A stretch of DNA of 59,652 nt from Bacillota bacterium (GCA_029553855.1 JAKPKE010000016.1:1-59652); one strand, 5' to 3'; positions 43,452-53,548 are shown, counted from the stretch's first letter. Translations and numbers: made by a program. Notes: a model not told the origin generated them from the letters alone.

Positions 43452-44354
43452 CTAATTGAATAAGCTGGTAAGCTTGTTTATGAACATTTTTATTCCTGAG
43501 ACTGAAACCGAACTGAATTCTTTGTTTTCCATAAGCGTCAAAGCAATGTCATTAAGATTTCTTGAAGCCTCGCTTCTATTAAAGCTTATAACAAAAGGCT
43601 GCTGAATTTTCACTGCCCTTGCCACACTTGCATCATTCAGTATGTAACCGAGTTTCTGCAGTCTAACCCCGAGAAACTTCTGTGTTACAATGTTAAGTTT
43701 GTCCAGTATGTTAAAAGCCTCGGCCGCGCTATCAGCTCTATTTACTACTACCTTTATCATCTTTGCCTTATCCCGCTGAGTAATAGTCTTTATCAGTGCA
43801 TATGCATCCGTTATTGAGGTAGGCTCCGGTGTGGTCAATAATATAACTTCTTTTGCCGCATGGACAAAACTAATAACATTCTCAGAGAGTCCTGCTCCTG
43901 TGTCTATTAATATTATATCAGCCTCCTCGTCCAGCTTCCCAAGCTTCATCAGCAGATCTACCAGTTGTGTTTTATTCAGCTTCACTAATTCCTGAACCCC
44001 TGAACCCCCTGATACAAATTTTACTCCTTCGTATCCTTCCTCAAGTATCTCAAGTATGTCTTTATTGCTGTTTATCACATCCGAAAGATTATACCTGGAC
44101 ATTTTGCCCATAACAACATCAACATTTGCCAAACCTAGGTCCGCATCAATTATTACCACCCTTAACCCGTTTTGTGCAAATTTAATAGCTAAATTAACGG
44201 TAAAATTAGTCTTTCCTACGCCGCCTTTGCCGCTTGTAACAGCTATAACCCTTGAACCGGGCTTTTCAGTAAGAGCCCCGGCGCTTTTCTCATCATCCTT
44301 ATAATTTTTAATGCTATCTATAATCTCTCTTAATCTCTCAGCTTGATCTTTCAT
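43452..44354 (-). CDS. flhG: Flagellar number regulator FlhG (MinD-like ATPase)
   Basis: FlhG (YlxH) is a MinD/ParA-type ATPase that controls flagellar number with FlhF. The 300-residue product begins MKDQAERLREI, containing the DQAxxLR motif that activates FlhF GTPase. The deviant Walker A is SGKGGVGKTNFTVNLA, with IDADLGLANVDVV and ILIDTGAGLSENVISF following. The ATG at 44354 has GGGAG upstream and lies inside the last 17 bases of flhF, so the two are coupled. Confidence 0.95.
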   Translation of the reverse strand: MKDQAERLREIIDSIKNYKDDEKSAGALTEKPGSRVIAVTSGKGGVGKTNFTVNLAIKFAQNGLRVVIIDADLGLANVDVVMGKMSRYNLSDVINSNKDILEILEEGYEGVKFVSGGSGVQELVKLNKTQLVDLLMKLGKLDEEADIILIDTGAGLSENVISFVHAAKEVILLTTPEPTSITDAYALIKTITQRDKAKMIKVVVNRADSAAEAFNILDKLNIVTQKFLGVRLQKLGYILNDASVARAVKIQQPFVISFNRSEASRNLNDIALTLMENKEFSSVSVSGIKMFINKLTSLFN

Positions 44355-45579
44355 ATAGCTTATCTCCCAATACACAGTTTATTATTTTACCGTTATCTGC
44401 AATTTCAATGTCATCAGGAACACTTTGCCCGGTAGTGATATATGATACAGGCTTTTTTGTAATATAAGCAACATTTAATATGACTCCAAAGGCTGAGGTT
44501 TCATCAAGCTTGGTGAAAAGCAGCTTATAGTCGTCAAGAAAGCTATAATTCTTAATTATTTCTATGCAGTCTGAGAATTTTGTTGTAGCGCTGATTACCA
44601 TATATACTTCATAATCAATGCTTGATTTAATGAGGGTCTTTAATTCCATAAGCTGATATTTATCCTTATGACTCCTCCCTGCAGTATCAACAAGTATCAG
44701 GTCTTTATCTCCATACTTTTCTATCGCGCTGGAAATTTCTCCCGGCGTATATATTATGGATAGCGGCACCCCTATTATCTCGCTATATGTCTTAAGCTGC
44801 TCTACTGCAGCTATTCTATATGTATCTGAGGTGATCAACCCCACCTTTTTTTTCTCTGTAAGAACCATATTTGCCGCCAGCTTAGCAAGAGTAGTAGTTT
44901 TCCCTACTCCTGTTGGGCCTATTACAATTACGACTTTTTTGCCCCTGGAAAACGAAAACGGTTCCGGTTCCTTCATATATCCGCATAAAATGTTATAGAT
45001 TGCATTCCTTACAATTACATCACTCCGCTGCTTCTCATCGTCCAGAGTATCCATTAGCTTATCTTTAATTTCGTTTATTATTACCTTGTCAACCTCGGAA
45101 TCTTCAAGGACTTTCAGATATTTTCTGACATTGTCTGAAAGCTTGATATTCTCATAATCAACTTTCACAGCATCGTAGACCTTGTTAAGCATGTTTTTTA
45201 GTTCCAAAAAGTCCTGTTGTATAAGCTTCTTATCATCATATTCATCCAGTTTCGCAGATTTGCTCTTTGGTGTGCCGACTTTCTGCCCCTGCATTTTTTC
45301 ATTCAGCTCTTTAATAAAATTTTCTGCTTCACTATTGTATTCTTGATTGCTATCGTGCTCCTTCGGCCCGGCATCTTGCTGTTTGTCCGGTCCGACCCCT
45401 AAGAGTATGTCATTGTCTACGGTCGCAACAACTTCAATAAGAGGTTTTGCAAAAAAGCCCATCAAACCCTTTCTTCTCATTTTTCTTGTATTTAGTATTA
45501 TTGCATCCCTTCCCAAATCTGATTTTACTTTCTGCATAGCTTCCTGGACTGTTTCCCCTACATATCTTTTTACTTTCAT
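44338..45579 (-). CDS. flhF: Flagellar biosynthesis GTPase FlhF
   Basis: FlhF is an SRP-type GTPase that sets flagellar position. At 413 residues it has an N-terminal basic and acidic linker and an NG domain: IGPTGVGKTTTLAKLAAN (P-loop), LITSDTYRIAAVEQLKTY, ILVDTAGRSHKDKYQL and FTKLDETSAFG. The start codon overlaps the flhA stop by one base. It precedes flhG, as in Bacillus. Confidence 0.96.
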   Translation of the reverse strand: MKVKRYVGETVQEAMQKVKSDLGRDAIILNTRKMRRKGLMGFFAKPLIEVVATVDNDILLGVGPDKQQDAGPKEHDSNQEYNSEAENFIKELNEKMQGQKVGTPKSKSAKLDEYDDKKLIQQDFLELKNMLNKVYDAVKVDYENIKLSDNVRKYLKVLEDSEVDKVIINEIKDKLMDTLDDEKQRSDVIVRNAIYNILCGYMKEPEPFSFSRGKKVVIVIGPTGVGKTTTLAKLAANMVLTEKKKVGLITSDTYRIAAVEQLKTYSEIIGVPLSIIYTPGEISSAIEKYGDKDLILVDTAGRSHKDKYQLMELKTLIKSSIDYEVYMVISATTKFSDCIEIIKNYSFLDDYKLLFTKLDETSAFGVILNVAYITKKPVSYITTGQSVPDDIEIADNGKIINCVLGDKLYERSS

Positions 45580-47606
45580 TATATACTCACCACCCCTACT
45601 GATTGTACCTCAACCGACGGATCCAACTCATTATATGACAATACTACAAGTCCCGGTGCAACCTGTTCGGTCATCCTCTTGAAATAAAGTCTTACAACTG
45701 GGGACGCCAGTACTATGGGCTGTTCCCCGGCAGATGTAAATTTCTGAAGCTCTTTAAGGAGGTTAGTTATTATCCGCTGTGCAGCACCTGGCTCCATATT
45801 CAAATAAGAACCGTATTCAGTTTGCTGCAGTGAATCCATTATCGTCTGTTCAAGAATTGCATCCAACGTAATCACTTTTACCTGCATATCTGTAATAAAA
45901 CGCCTTGTAATACTTCTCCTCATTGATTGCCTCACATATTCCGTAAGCATATCGGAATCCTTGGTCACGGGCGCATAATCTGCCAGGGTTTCCATTATCG
46001 TGACCATGTCCCTTATAGATATGCCTTCCTTGAGCAAATTGGCCAGAACCTTCTGAATGTCGCCAATACTCAGCATTTTGGGCAAAACATCTTCTACCAG
46101 CGCAGGATAGCTTTCCTTTATGTTATCAACAAGCCTTTGCACATCCTGCCTTCCGAGAAGTTCGTGGGCATGGTTCTTGATAATTTCTGTAAGGTGTGTT
46201 GCAATTACCGAAGGCGGATCTACCACTGTATAACCCATCATCTCAGCTCTCTCCTTCTGACTCTCATTAATCCATACTGCAGGCAGTCCAAAAGCCGGTT
46301 CAGTTGTTTTTATTCCATCCAGCTCGCCATCTGCGGTACCGGGATTCATTGCCAGGTAATTATCAAACATCAATTCTCCACTGGCTACCTCTACGCCTTT
46401 TATTTTTATTATATAATCATTCGGCTTAAGCTGAATGTTATCCCTTAGTCTTATAACCGGAACGATCAGCCCAAGTTCAAGGGCACACTGTCTTCTTATC
46501 ATAACAACCCTGTCCAGTAAATCTCCTCCCTGGTTCATATCTGCCAGGGGTATTATCCCATATCCAAATTCAAGTTCAATAGGATCCACCTGAAGCAGAG
46601 TCATAACATTTTCAGGCTTTCTGATTTCTTCAACTTCTATATCCTGGGCTTTAATTTCCTCTTCCTTTTGTGTGCTTTTTATTGTACGATGCAAAGAATA
46701 TCCCATAAATGCCAGAAAAAACGACAATATAATATTAGGTATCGGAGGAAGCCCTGTAAAAGCTAATACCAATAATGCTCCTGCTGCAATATAAAGCACC
46801 TTTGGCTCCGAAAGCAGCTGCGTGATAATATCGGTGCCAAGATCAGACTCTGAGGCAGCTCTGGTTACAACCATGCCCGCCGCTATTGAAATCAACAGTG
46901 CCGGAATCTGGCTTACCAGTCCGTCTCCAATTGTCAGAATGGTAAACTTTGAAAGAGCTTCTGTGAATGAAAGATCCATCTGCAGCATTCCAATTGCAAA
47001 ACCGGCAGTAATATTTATTAAAGTAATAATAACACCTGCTATGGCATCACCCTTTACAAACTTACTGGCTCCATCCATTGCCCCGTAGAAATCAGCTTCC
47101 TTCTGAATCTTTTTTCTTCTCTCCTTGGCCTCCAATTCGTTTATTAAACCGGAATTCAAATCTGCGTCAATTGCCATCTGCTTTCCCGGCATTGCATCCA
47201 AAGTGAACCTTGCTGATACCTCAGCAACTCTTTCAGAGCCCTTAGTAATTACGATAAACTGCACTACAACAAGAATCAAAAACATTATAAACCCAACCAC
47301 CGCATTGCTTCCGGTTACAAAGTTGCCAAAAGCATTTACAACTTTTCCGGCATATCCCTTTCCCAATATCAGCCTGGTAGTTGAAAAATTCAACGACAGG
47401 CGAAATAGCGTTGTAATCAGAAGTATTGTCGGAAATATGGAAAACTGCAGCGGTTCCTTGATATACATTGACAACAGGAATATTACCAATGATAATGAAA
47501 TATTCATAGTAATCAGTATATCAACCAGGGAAGTAGGCACCGGTATTACTATAAGCATAATTATAGCTATAATCGCAATAGCTATAATATCACTATATCT
47601 GCGCAT
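45579..47606 (-). CDS. flhA: Flagellar export gate protein FlhA
   Basis: FlhA is the large gate subunit of the flagellar type III secretion apparatus. At 675 residues it has eight N-terminal membrane helices, the FHIPEP-family loop (RFTLDAMPGKQMAIDADLNS, then GAMDGASKFVKGDAIAG), and a soluble C-terminal domain for chaperone docking (about 350-675). AAGGAGACAATAT precedes the ATG. It lies between flhB and flhF. Confidence 0.97.
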   Translation of the reverse strand: MRRYSDIIAIAIIAIIMLIVIPVPTSLVDILITMNISLSLVIFLLSMYIKEPLQFSIFPTILLITTLFRLSLNFSTTRLILGKGYAGKVVNAFGNFVTGSNAVVGFIMFLILVVVQFIVITKGSERVAEVSARFTLDAMPGKQMAIDADLNSGLINELEAKERRKKIQKEADFYGAMDGASKFVKGDAIAGVIITLINITAGFAIGMLQMDLSFTEALSKFTILTIGDGLVSQIPALLISIAAGMVVTRAASESDLGTDIITQLLSEPKVLYIAAGALLVLAFTGLPPIPNIILSFFLAFMGYSLHRTIKSTQKEEEIKAQDIEVEEIRKPENVMTLLQVDPIELEFGYGIIPLADMNQGGDLLDRVVMIRRQCALELGLIVPVIRLRDNIQLKPNDYIIKIKGVEVASGELMFDNYLAMNPGTADGELDGIKTTEPAFGLPAVWINESQKERAEMMGYTVVDPPSVIATHLTEIIKNHAHELLGRQDVQRLVDNIKESYPALVEDVLPKMLSIGDIQKVLANLLKEGISIRDMVTIMETLADYAPVTKDSDMLTEYVRQSMRRSITRRFITDMQVKVITLDAILEQTIMDSLQQTEYGSYLNMEPGAAQRIITNLLKELQKFTSAGEQPIVLASPVVRLYFKRMTEQVAPGLVVLSYNELDPSVEVQSVGVVSI

Positions 47607-47619
47607 ATATTGTCTCCTT

Positions 47620-48711
47620 CTATTTTTCTCTCAAGCTATATACAAATGCCAATACTTCCGCTACTGCCTTATATAACTCTTCGGGAATTTTTTCACCGAT
47701 TTCAACACTACTATATAAAGCCTGAGCAAGGGGCTTATTTTCAACAATGGGAACTTTATTCTCCTTTGCCGTATCCTTGATTCTCTGTGCAATAAGATCC
47801 TTGCCCTTAGCTGTTACCAATGGGGCGTCTGAAGCCGACGGGTCATATTTTACTGCAACAGCAAAGTGAGTCGGGTTTGTAATTATTACATCGGCATGGG
47901 GAACCTCTGCCATCATCCTTCTTAAAGAGAGCTGCCTTTGCTTTTCTCTTATTTTTGATTTTAATTGGGGATTCCCTTCAATAAGTTTATATTCATCCTT
48001 TATTTCCTGCTTTGACATTCTGATGTTTTTTTCATAATCCCATATCTGAAATCCATAATCGAAAAAGGATAGAAACAGAAGCACTGCTGCGGCCCTTATC
48101 CCGACATTTATTATCGTGTTTCCAATAAATGCGGACGTTCTTTCAATATTCATATCCAGCAGTTCGGGAATCATTATGTAATTGCTGATTAAATAGCTAT
48201 ATACAACATATCCGATGATCCCTATCTTAAGAATAGATTTTAGCAACTCTACAAACGCTTGCTTTGAAAATAACCTTTTAAACCCCTCGACGGGATTTAT
48301 TTTATTGAGATTCGGCACCAACGGTTTGACGGTAAAAACATGTCCTACCTGCAGGTAATTTACTATTACCGACACTAGGGCAATTATTAAAAGCACTGGA
48401 GCAAGAACTTTTGAAACAATAACCATGCATTTAATATATATCCGCATAATGTCCGAATTGTTAAATTGCGAATCAATATCTTTAGAAAAACTCAAAAATG
48501 TTCTTAGTGCCATAACCAAATCTTTAAAAATAAAAGAGGATAACAGCTTCATACTCCAGAAGGTAATCAGCAGCACCATTGATGTCACCAATTCCTTGCT
48601 TCTCGGAATCTGACCCTTCTCACGCAGCTCAGATCTTCTCTTCGGAGTTGCAGGTTCAGTTTTTTCTCCGAAAAGCTGCAAATCTATCCTATAAAACAAG
48701 TATTCTCTCAT
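47620..48711 (-). CDS. flhB: Flagellar export switch protein FlhB
   Basis: FlhB controls the hook-to-filament substrate switch. The 363-residue product has four membrane helices after the EKTEPATPKRRSELREKGQI N-terminal motif, then the cytoplasmic domain with the NPTH autocleavage site (about 275, ADVIITNPTHFAVAVKYD), and a C-terminal tail. Its ATG overlaps the fliR stop by four bases. Confidence 0.96.
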   Translation of the reverse strand: MREYLFYRIDLQLFGEKTEPATPKRRSELREKGQIPRSKELVTSMVLLITFWSMKLLSSFIFKDLVMALRTFLSFSKDIDSQFNNSDIMRIYIKCMVIVSKVLAPVLLIIALVSVIVNYLQVGHVFTVKPLVPNLNKINPVEGFKRLFSKQAFVELLKSILKIGIIGYVVYSYLISNYIMIPELLDMNIERTSAFIGNTIINVGIRAAAVLLFLSFFDYGFQIWDYEKNIRMSKQEIKDEYKLIEGNPQLKSKIREKQRQLSLRRMMAEVPHADVIITNPTHFAVAVKYDPSASDAPLVTAKGKDLIAQRIKDTAKENKVPIVENKPLAQALYSSVEIGEKIPEELYKAVAEVLAFVYSLREK

Positions 48712-49493
48712 CCTTTAGCCATACTCCTTATTATTAAGTAGATATAGCCATACATCCTGTCAAAGGTCACAGTCATTATCTTTACAAATGCCGGCATTAT
48801 TACATATAAAGTCAGAATTCCAATTCCGATTTTCAAGGGCATACCTACAACAAATACATGCATCTGAGGTACTGTTTTGGAAAGTATTCCAAGGGCAACC
48901 TCTGCAAGCATAACTGCCGCAATCACAGGAACACTTATTTTAAACCCAATGACAAATACATCCGTAAAAACATTTGCTATATTGTTTACCATGACTTCAG
49001 TAAATACAAAACCGTCAATGGGCAAAACGCTGTAGCTCTTGAACAAAGCTGAAAGCAAAACATGATGACCGTCTATTAAAAGAAAAAACAATGTGGTCAA
49101 TATATATATAAAATTTCCTGTTATAGGAACCTGTGTGTTCATTGTCGGATCCAATACATTAACCATACCAAAGCCTATTTGCATATCAATAATCTGTCCT
49201 GCAACATATAGGGCGGAAAATACAAGAAAGCTGACGTAGCCGATAACGATGCCAACAAGGAATTCCTTGCCTATAATAACTGCAAAGCTCAATAGGTTCG
49301 AGTATTCCAGCTGAATATCTCCAATCAGAGGAACCAGTATATATGAGCAGAAAAACGCGAAGCCTATCTTTAAATATGAAGGTACTTCCCTTCTGCCAAA
49401 TACCGGGGTAACCACAAAAATCGAAGACATCCTCACAAAAACCAGAAGCCATACTAAAAACTTATCTACAAGAATCGCATTTATACTATCCAT
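48708..49493 (-). CDS. fliR: Flagellar export gate protein FliR
   Basis: A 261-residue polytopic membrane protein of the export gate: FVRMSSIFVVTPVFGRREVP, GFGMVNVLDPTMNTQVP and ALGILSKTVPQMHVFVVGMP are typical FliR/SpaR motifs. It follows fliQ by two bases and overlaps flhB by four. Confidence 0.95.
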   Translation of the reverse strand: MDSINAILVDKFLVWLLVFVRMSSIFVVTPVFGRREVPSYLKIGFAFFCSYILVPLIGDIQLEYSNLLSFAVIIGKEFLVGIVIGYVSFLVFSALYVAGQIIDMQIGFGMVNVLDPTMNTQVPITGNFIYILTTLFFLLIDGHHVLLSALFKSYSVLPIDGFVFTEVMVNNIANVFTDVFVIGFKISVPVIAAVMLAEVALGILSKTVPQMHVFVVGMPLKIGIGILTLYVIMPAFVKIMTVTFDRMYGYIYLIIRSMAKG

Positions 49494-49495
49494 AA

Positions 49496-49765
49496 CTACT
49501 TAATATACGTTGGTATATTCTCAAAAAGTCTAATGGTAAATTCATTCATAATATTCATCATCCATGGACCAAAAATAAGTAATGTGAGGAAAATCGCGAT
49601 AACCTTCGGTATAAAAGACAATGTAGCCTCCTGAATCTGTGTAGTTGCCTGCATTATGCTTACTATAAGGCCTACCAAAAGAGACATGCCTAATATCGGT
49701 GCAGAAATCATCAGAACAACCTTAATTGCTTCTTGTGCAACATCAATTATCATACCCTGGTTCAT
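49496..49765 (-). CDS. fliQ: Flagellar export gate protein FliQ
   Basis: An 89-residue protein with two membrane helices: VLMISAPILGMSLLVGLIVS and IAIFLTLLIFGPWM, separated by the conserved QATTQIQEATLSFIPK loop. The ATG at 49765 (MNQGMIIDVA) is chosen because GAGGTG precedes it. It lies between fliP and fliR. FliP, FliQ and FliR form the export gate core. Confidence 0.95.
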   Translation of the reverse strand: MNQGMIIDVAQEAIKVVLMISAPILGMSLLVGLIVSIMQATTQIQEATLSFIPKVIAIFLTLLIFGPWMMNIMNEFTIRLFENIPTYIK

Positions 49766-49779
49766 AGACAACACCTCAA

Positions 49780-50544
49780 TTATTTAAATCCCAGAATAAG
49801 AGATTTAATTATTAAATTCCAGCCGTCAACCATAACAAACAGCAGAATTTTAAATGGCATTGATATCATAATGGGCGGCAGCATCATCATGCCCATGGAC
49901 ATAAGGGTACTTGATACTATCATATCTATCATTAAAAACGGTATATATAAGAAAAAACCAATCTCAAAAGCTGTTTTTAGCTCGCTTATAATAAATGCCG
50001 GTATAAGCGCAGAGGTTGGTATATCGCTCTTAGCTAAAGGTTTGTTTACCTGCCCCAGCTTCAAGAACAATGCAAGATCCTTTTCTCTTGTATATTTAAA
50101 CATAAAATTGCGAATCGGAACTGAAGCTTTTTTAATTGCTTCTTCCTGTGAGATCTCGTTATTCGTATACGGTTTGAAAGCTGTTTCGTTTATTTCCGAT
50201 ATAACCGGCGACATTACAAAGAATGTCAGAAATAAAGCAAGGCCTATAAGTACCTGATTCGGCGGCATTTGTTGTGTGCCCAAAGCATTTCTTGTAAATG
50301 AGAGTACTATTACTATCCTTGTAAAAGATGTAAGCATTATCAGAAGTGATGGTGCCAGTGTAAGTATAGTCAGCAAGAATAGTATCTGCATGCTGAGTGC
50401 AACATCCTTAGGGTTTTCAGCCGTTTCGATATCAAGGCCTATCTTGGGTATCGGAAGCGGTTCACACCAGACACTGAAGACTCCCGGGATAAGTATAAGG
50501 ATTATGAAAATAGCAATTTTTAAAGCATCTTCCCTTTTAATCAT
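49780..50544 (-). CDS. fliP: Flagellar export gate protein FliP
   Basis: A 254-residue membrane protein of the export gate, with a signal-like N-terminus, LTLAPSLLIMLTSFTRIVIV, RNALGTQQMPPNQVLIGLAL and a C-terminal pair of helices with MMLPPIMISMPFKILLFVMV. The ATG at 50544 lies within the fliO stop region (8-base overlap) after AGGGGTAAA, which implies coupling. Length matches the family. Confidence 0.95.
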   Translation of the reverse strand: MIKREDALKIAIFIILILIPGVFSVWCEPLPIPKIGLDIETAENPKDVALSMQILFLLTILTLAPSLLIMLTSFTRIVIVLSFTRNALGTQQMPPNQVLIGLALFLTFFVMSPVISEINETAFKPYTNNEISQEEAIKKASVPIRNFMFKYTREKDLALFLKLGQVNKPLAKSDIPTSALIPAFIISELKTAFEIGFFLYIPFLMIDMIVSSTLMSMGMMMLPPIMISMPFKILLFVMVDGWNLIIKSLILGFK

Positions 50545-50956
50545 CAGTTTTTTTACCCCTAACAATGGTTTTCAGTCTAACCAAATTTTGTTTAATTGAA
50601 TTGGCAGCCGATGTTTTTTCATGAATTCTATTAATGTATGATTCATAATTTTCATTATCCAGGCCGCCGTATTCTTCGCTTATGTCACCTACTAACAGTT
50701 TTTCCTTATCTATTTCAGAAAGAAGGAATATATTCTTTTGGCTGTTTCCAATAAGCATGTACTGCTCCCCGACTTTAATAAGTAAGAGGCTTTTATCAAT
50801 TCCAAGAGGTACTGACTCAATTATCTTCAGATTCTTATTTTTTCCCCTGTTGAATCCTTTTCGGGATAAATATTTTGTAACGTAATAGGCAGCGGCTAAA
50901 ATAACAGCCGACATGAATAAAAAATAAAGAATACCATATATCGACCCACTATCCAT
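50537..50956 (-). CDS. fliO: Flagellar export protein FliO
   Basis: A 139-residue protein with an N-terminal membrane segment (YGILYFLFMSAVILAAAYYV) and a cytoplasmic domain with IIESVPLGIDKSLLLIKVGE, the FliO/FliZ-type motif. FliO helps assemble the FliP ring. It lies between cheY and fliP. A short charged C-terminus overlaps the fliP start. Confidence 0.9.
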   Translation of the reverse strand: MDSGSIYGILYFLFMSAVILAAAYYVTKYLSRKGFNRGKNKNLKIIESVPLGIDKSLLLIKVGEQYMLIGNSQKNIFLLSEIDKEKLLVGDISEEYGGLDNENYESYINRIHEKTSAANSIKQNLVRLKTIVRGKKTDD

Positions 50957-50971
50957 ATTTCCCGCTCCTTA

Positions 50972-51334
50972 TCAGCCAAGCACCTTCTTCACCGCTTCTA
51001 TAATTCTCTCAGCCTGAAAGGGCTTGACAATAAAATCTTTTGCACCTGCCTGTATTGCTTCTATTACCATAGCTTGCTGCCCCATAGCAGAACACATGAT
51101 AATCTTTGCCCCACCACTTATTTTTTTGATTTCCTTTACAGCCTGTATTCCATCCATTTCAGGCATTGTTATATCCATTATTACCAAGTCCGGAGAGAGC
51201 TCATTATATTTTTCTATAGCTTTCGAACCATTCTCGGCCTCACCGCATATCACAAAGCCGTTTTTTGACAATACATCCTTAATCATCATCCTCATAAAAG
51301 CCGCATCGTCAACAATTAATATACCGTTAGCCAT
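50972..51334 (-). CDS. cheY: Chemotaxis response regulator CheY
   Basis: CheY-P binds FliM to switch motor direction. The 120-residue receiver has acidic D9/D10 (IVDDAAFMRMM), phosphoacceptor D54 (VIMDITMPEMDG), MCSAMGQQ with the switch serine, and FIVKPFQ with the lysine. There is no output domain. AAGGAGGAAGTATTCAA precedes the ATG. It sits between fliY and fliO, as in Bacillus. Confidence 0.97.
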   Translation of the reverse strand: MANGILIVDDAAFMRMMIKDVLSKNGFVICGEAENGSKAIEKYNELSPDLVIMDITMPEMDGIQAVKEIKKISGGAKIIMCSAMGQQAMVIEAIQAGAKDFIVKPFQAERIIEAVKKVLG

Positions 51335-51369
51335 TTGAATACTTCCTCCTTGTATATCTAAATTGTAAT

Positions 51370-52560
51370 CTACTGTATTTTACTTAAGCGCTTTGCCGCG
51401 CTTATAATATCCGTGATTCTGACTCCGAAACTTTCGTCTATTACTACTACCTCGCCTTTGGCAATGTATTTTCCATTTACCAATACATCTACCGGTTCTC
51501 CTGCCAGCTTGTCCAGCTCAAGTATTGTTCCGGGTCCGAATTCCAAAATATCTTTTATAAGCTTTTTTGTTCGCCCCAGCTCAACCGTAATTTCCAACGG
51601 CACATCCATAATAAGCTCTATGCTTTCCTTCTCTGCAGCCAATTGATCGCTGTCAAAGGTCTGGTATTGTACAGGCTGAACATTCACCACTTTATGTTCC
51701 TCCATTCTCACAGGCCTATACTCCTCCTTTTCCTCATAGTCATTGCTGTAAATCTTCTGCTTCTCATGCTGCGACTGGGTATCGGGCTTTGTATAGGTTT
51801 CCTGTTTTTGTTGAGGTGCTATATGCTCCTCTATGTCCACGGGTTCTTCCGGAACTGTAACATTATTCAGAAGGTTTTCGACAAGATTCTTTGCAAATTT
51901 AATTGGAATAAGCTGCATGATCTCACTGTCTATAATATCTCCAATCTCCATTTTAAAGGCAATCTTCACTATTGTCCCACCTGAATTAAACTGTTCAATA
52001 TCTTTAGAATCTGTAAAATGTATAACAAATGCATTGGGGGGAGAAATATAAATCTTTTTGTTGAACATGGTAGATAAAGATGTTGATGACGAGCCGATCA
52101 TCTGATTCATAGCCTCGCTTATTGCGCTGAGGTGAAAATCGCTAATAGGCTCCTGATTAATTTCCCCTTTTCCTCCCATCATAAGATCTGCAATAGCCTT
52201 TACATCGTCCTCCTTCAGTATTAATAAATTCGATCCTTCCAAACCATCTATATAATTTACCTGTACTGCAACACACGGTATTACATACTGTTTGGAAAGC
52301 TCATCCCAGTTGACAACCGATACTCTAGGTATTGTAATGCTTACTTTGTTTCTAAGGAGTGTAAACAATGTCGTAGCCGATGTACCCATGCTTATATTGC
52401 CTATCTCTCCCAAAGCATCTATTTCTTCATTTGTAAGGTAACTATCCTGGTCCATTTGTGAAAACGAATTGTCTTGAGAAGATGAATTATCCTGAGAAGA
52501 TGATTCGCTGTCCCCCCTAAGAAGGGCGTCTATCTCTTCCTGTGACAGCATTTCACTCAT
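51370..52560 (-). CDS. fliY: Flagellar switch/phosphatase protein FliY
   Basis: A 396-residue motor switch protein combining three parts: an N-terminal CheY-P-binding motif (MLSQEEIDALLRG), a CheC-like phosphatase domain with two intact sites (DALGEIGNISMGTSA and SAISEAMNQMIGSSS), a long Q/E-rich linker, and a C-terminal FliN domain (LIMDVPLEITVELGRTKKLI to the end). The ATG at 52560 follows AGGAGATGATTACT and overlaps fliM by eight bases. It removes phosphate from CheY-P at the motor. Confidence 0.95.
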   Translation of the reverse strand: MSEMLSQEEIDALLRGDSESSSQDNSSSQDNSFSQMDQDSYLTNEEIDALGEIGNISMGTSATTLFTLLRNKVSITIPRVSVVNWDELSKQYVIPCVAVQVNYIDGLEGSNLLILKEDDVKAIADLMMGGKGEINQEPISDFHLSAISEAMNQMIGSSSTSLSTMFNKKIYISPPNAFVIHFTDSKDIEQFNSGGTIVKIAFKMEIGDIIDSEIMQLIPIKFAKNLVENLLNNVTVPEEPVDIEEHIAPQQKQETYTKPDTQSQHEKQKIYSNDYEEKEEYRPVRMEEHKVVNVQPVQYQTFDSDQLAAEKESIELIMDVPLEITVELGRTKKLIKDILEFGPGTILELDKLAGEPVDVLVNGKYIAKGEVVVIDESFGVRITDIISAAKRLSKIQ

Positions 52561-53548
52561 AGTAATCATCTCCTTTCTTCTCTACAGTAGTTATTCTTAT
52601 TGACACTCTGTTTTTTTTCAATCCCGGTTTGCCGCCAAACTTCCTCAAATTACCGATATAAACCTTTAGATCTTCATTCACAGAAGTCTTTAGCGGTATT
52701 ACATCTCCGATATTGAGTTCCAAAAAATCTCTGATCTTTATGTCGTTGCTTCCCAATAAAACTTTTATGGGAAGTTGCGTACTCTGAATTTTCTTTTCTA
52801 TTAGCTTAAGATCGCTGCCGGTTATTTCCTTGTTTATACCTGAGAACCAAAACTTAGTGCTTAGTTTGGGAATAATAGGTTCAATAACCAAATGGGGTAT
52901 GCAAATATGTATCATTCCTTCGATATTTCCAACCCTTGTATTTAATGTTATAAGTGCAACAGTTTCATTGGGAGACATTATCTGAGTAAACTGCGGGTTT
53001 GTCTCGATTTTCCTGAGCCTCGGCTTCAGTTCAATGACATTTTTCCATGGGTCTCTGAAAAAACCTATTATCTGTTCAATAATTTTTTCTAAAAGTGTAA
53101 TCTCTATTTCAGTAAAACCTCTTAATCTTTCAAAGGCATGTCCCGTACCTCCGAGGATTCTTTCAATCATAGCAAATGAAATTGATGGTGTCATTTCAAT
53201 TATAATTGATCCGTTTAGAGGAGAGAAGTCAACAACGCCAAGTACCGATGGATTTGGCATTGAATTGGTAAATTCATTATATGTAAGCTGGTCCACTGAA
53301 ATTACTTCAATTTGTACCAAAGCCCTTAAATAACCCGACAGATAAGTCTGCAAAAGCCTCGAAAAGTTCTCATGCATAATCTGAAGAGTCCTTGTATGGT
53401 CCTTTGAAAACTTATTGGGTATTTTGAAGTTGTATTCCTTTACCTTCCTTTCCTCTTTTTCTTCTTTTATCTCCGATACATTTATTTCACCGGAATTCAA
53501 AGCGTTAAGTAGTGCATCTATTTCATTTTGTGAAAGAATCTCCGACAC
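52553..53548 (-). CDS. fliM: Flagellar motor switch protein FliM
   Basis: A 331-residue C-ring protein. MSEILSQNEIDALLNAL is the CheY-P-binding motif; the CheC-like middle has ERILGGTGHAFERLRGFTE (GGxG); the C-terminal FliN-like domain has LPIKVLLGSNDIKIRDFLEL. The start is GTG after AAGGAGGTGTCGCA. It lies between fliL and fliY. Confidence 0.96.
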   Translation of the reverse strand: MSEILSQNEIDALLNALNSGEINVSEIKEEKEERKVKEYNFKIPNKFSKDHTRTLQIMHENFSRLLQTYLSGYLRALVQIEVISVDQLTYNEFTNSMPNPSVLGVVDFSPLNGSIIIEMTPSISFAMIERILGGTGHAFERLRGFTEIEITLLEKIIEQIIGFFRDPWKNVIELKPRLRKIETNPQFTQIMSPNETVALITLNTRVGNIEGMIHICIPHLVIEPIIPKLSTKFWFSGINKEITGSDLKLIEKKIQSTQLPIKVLLGSNDIKIRDFLELNIGDVIPLKTSVNEDLKVYIGNLRKFGGKPGLKKNRVSIRITTVEKKGDDYYE

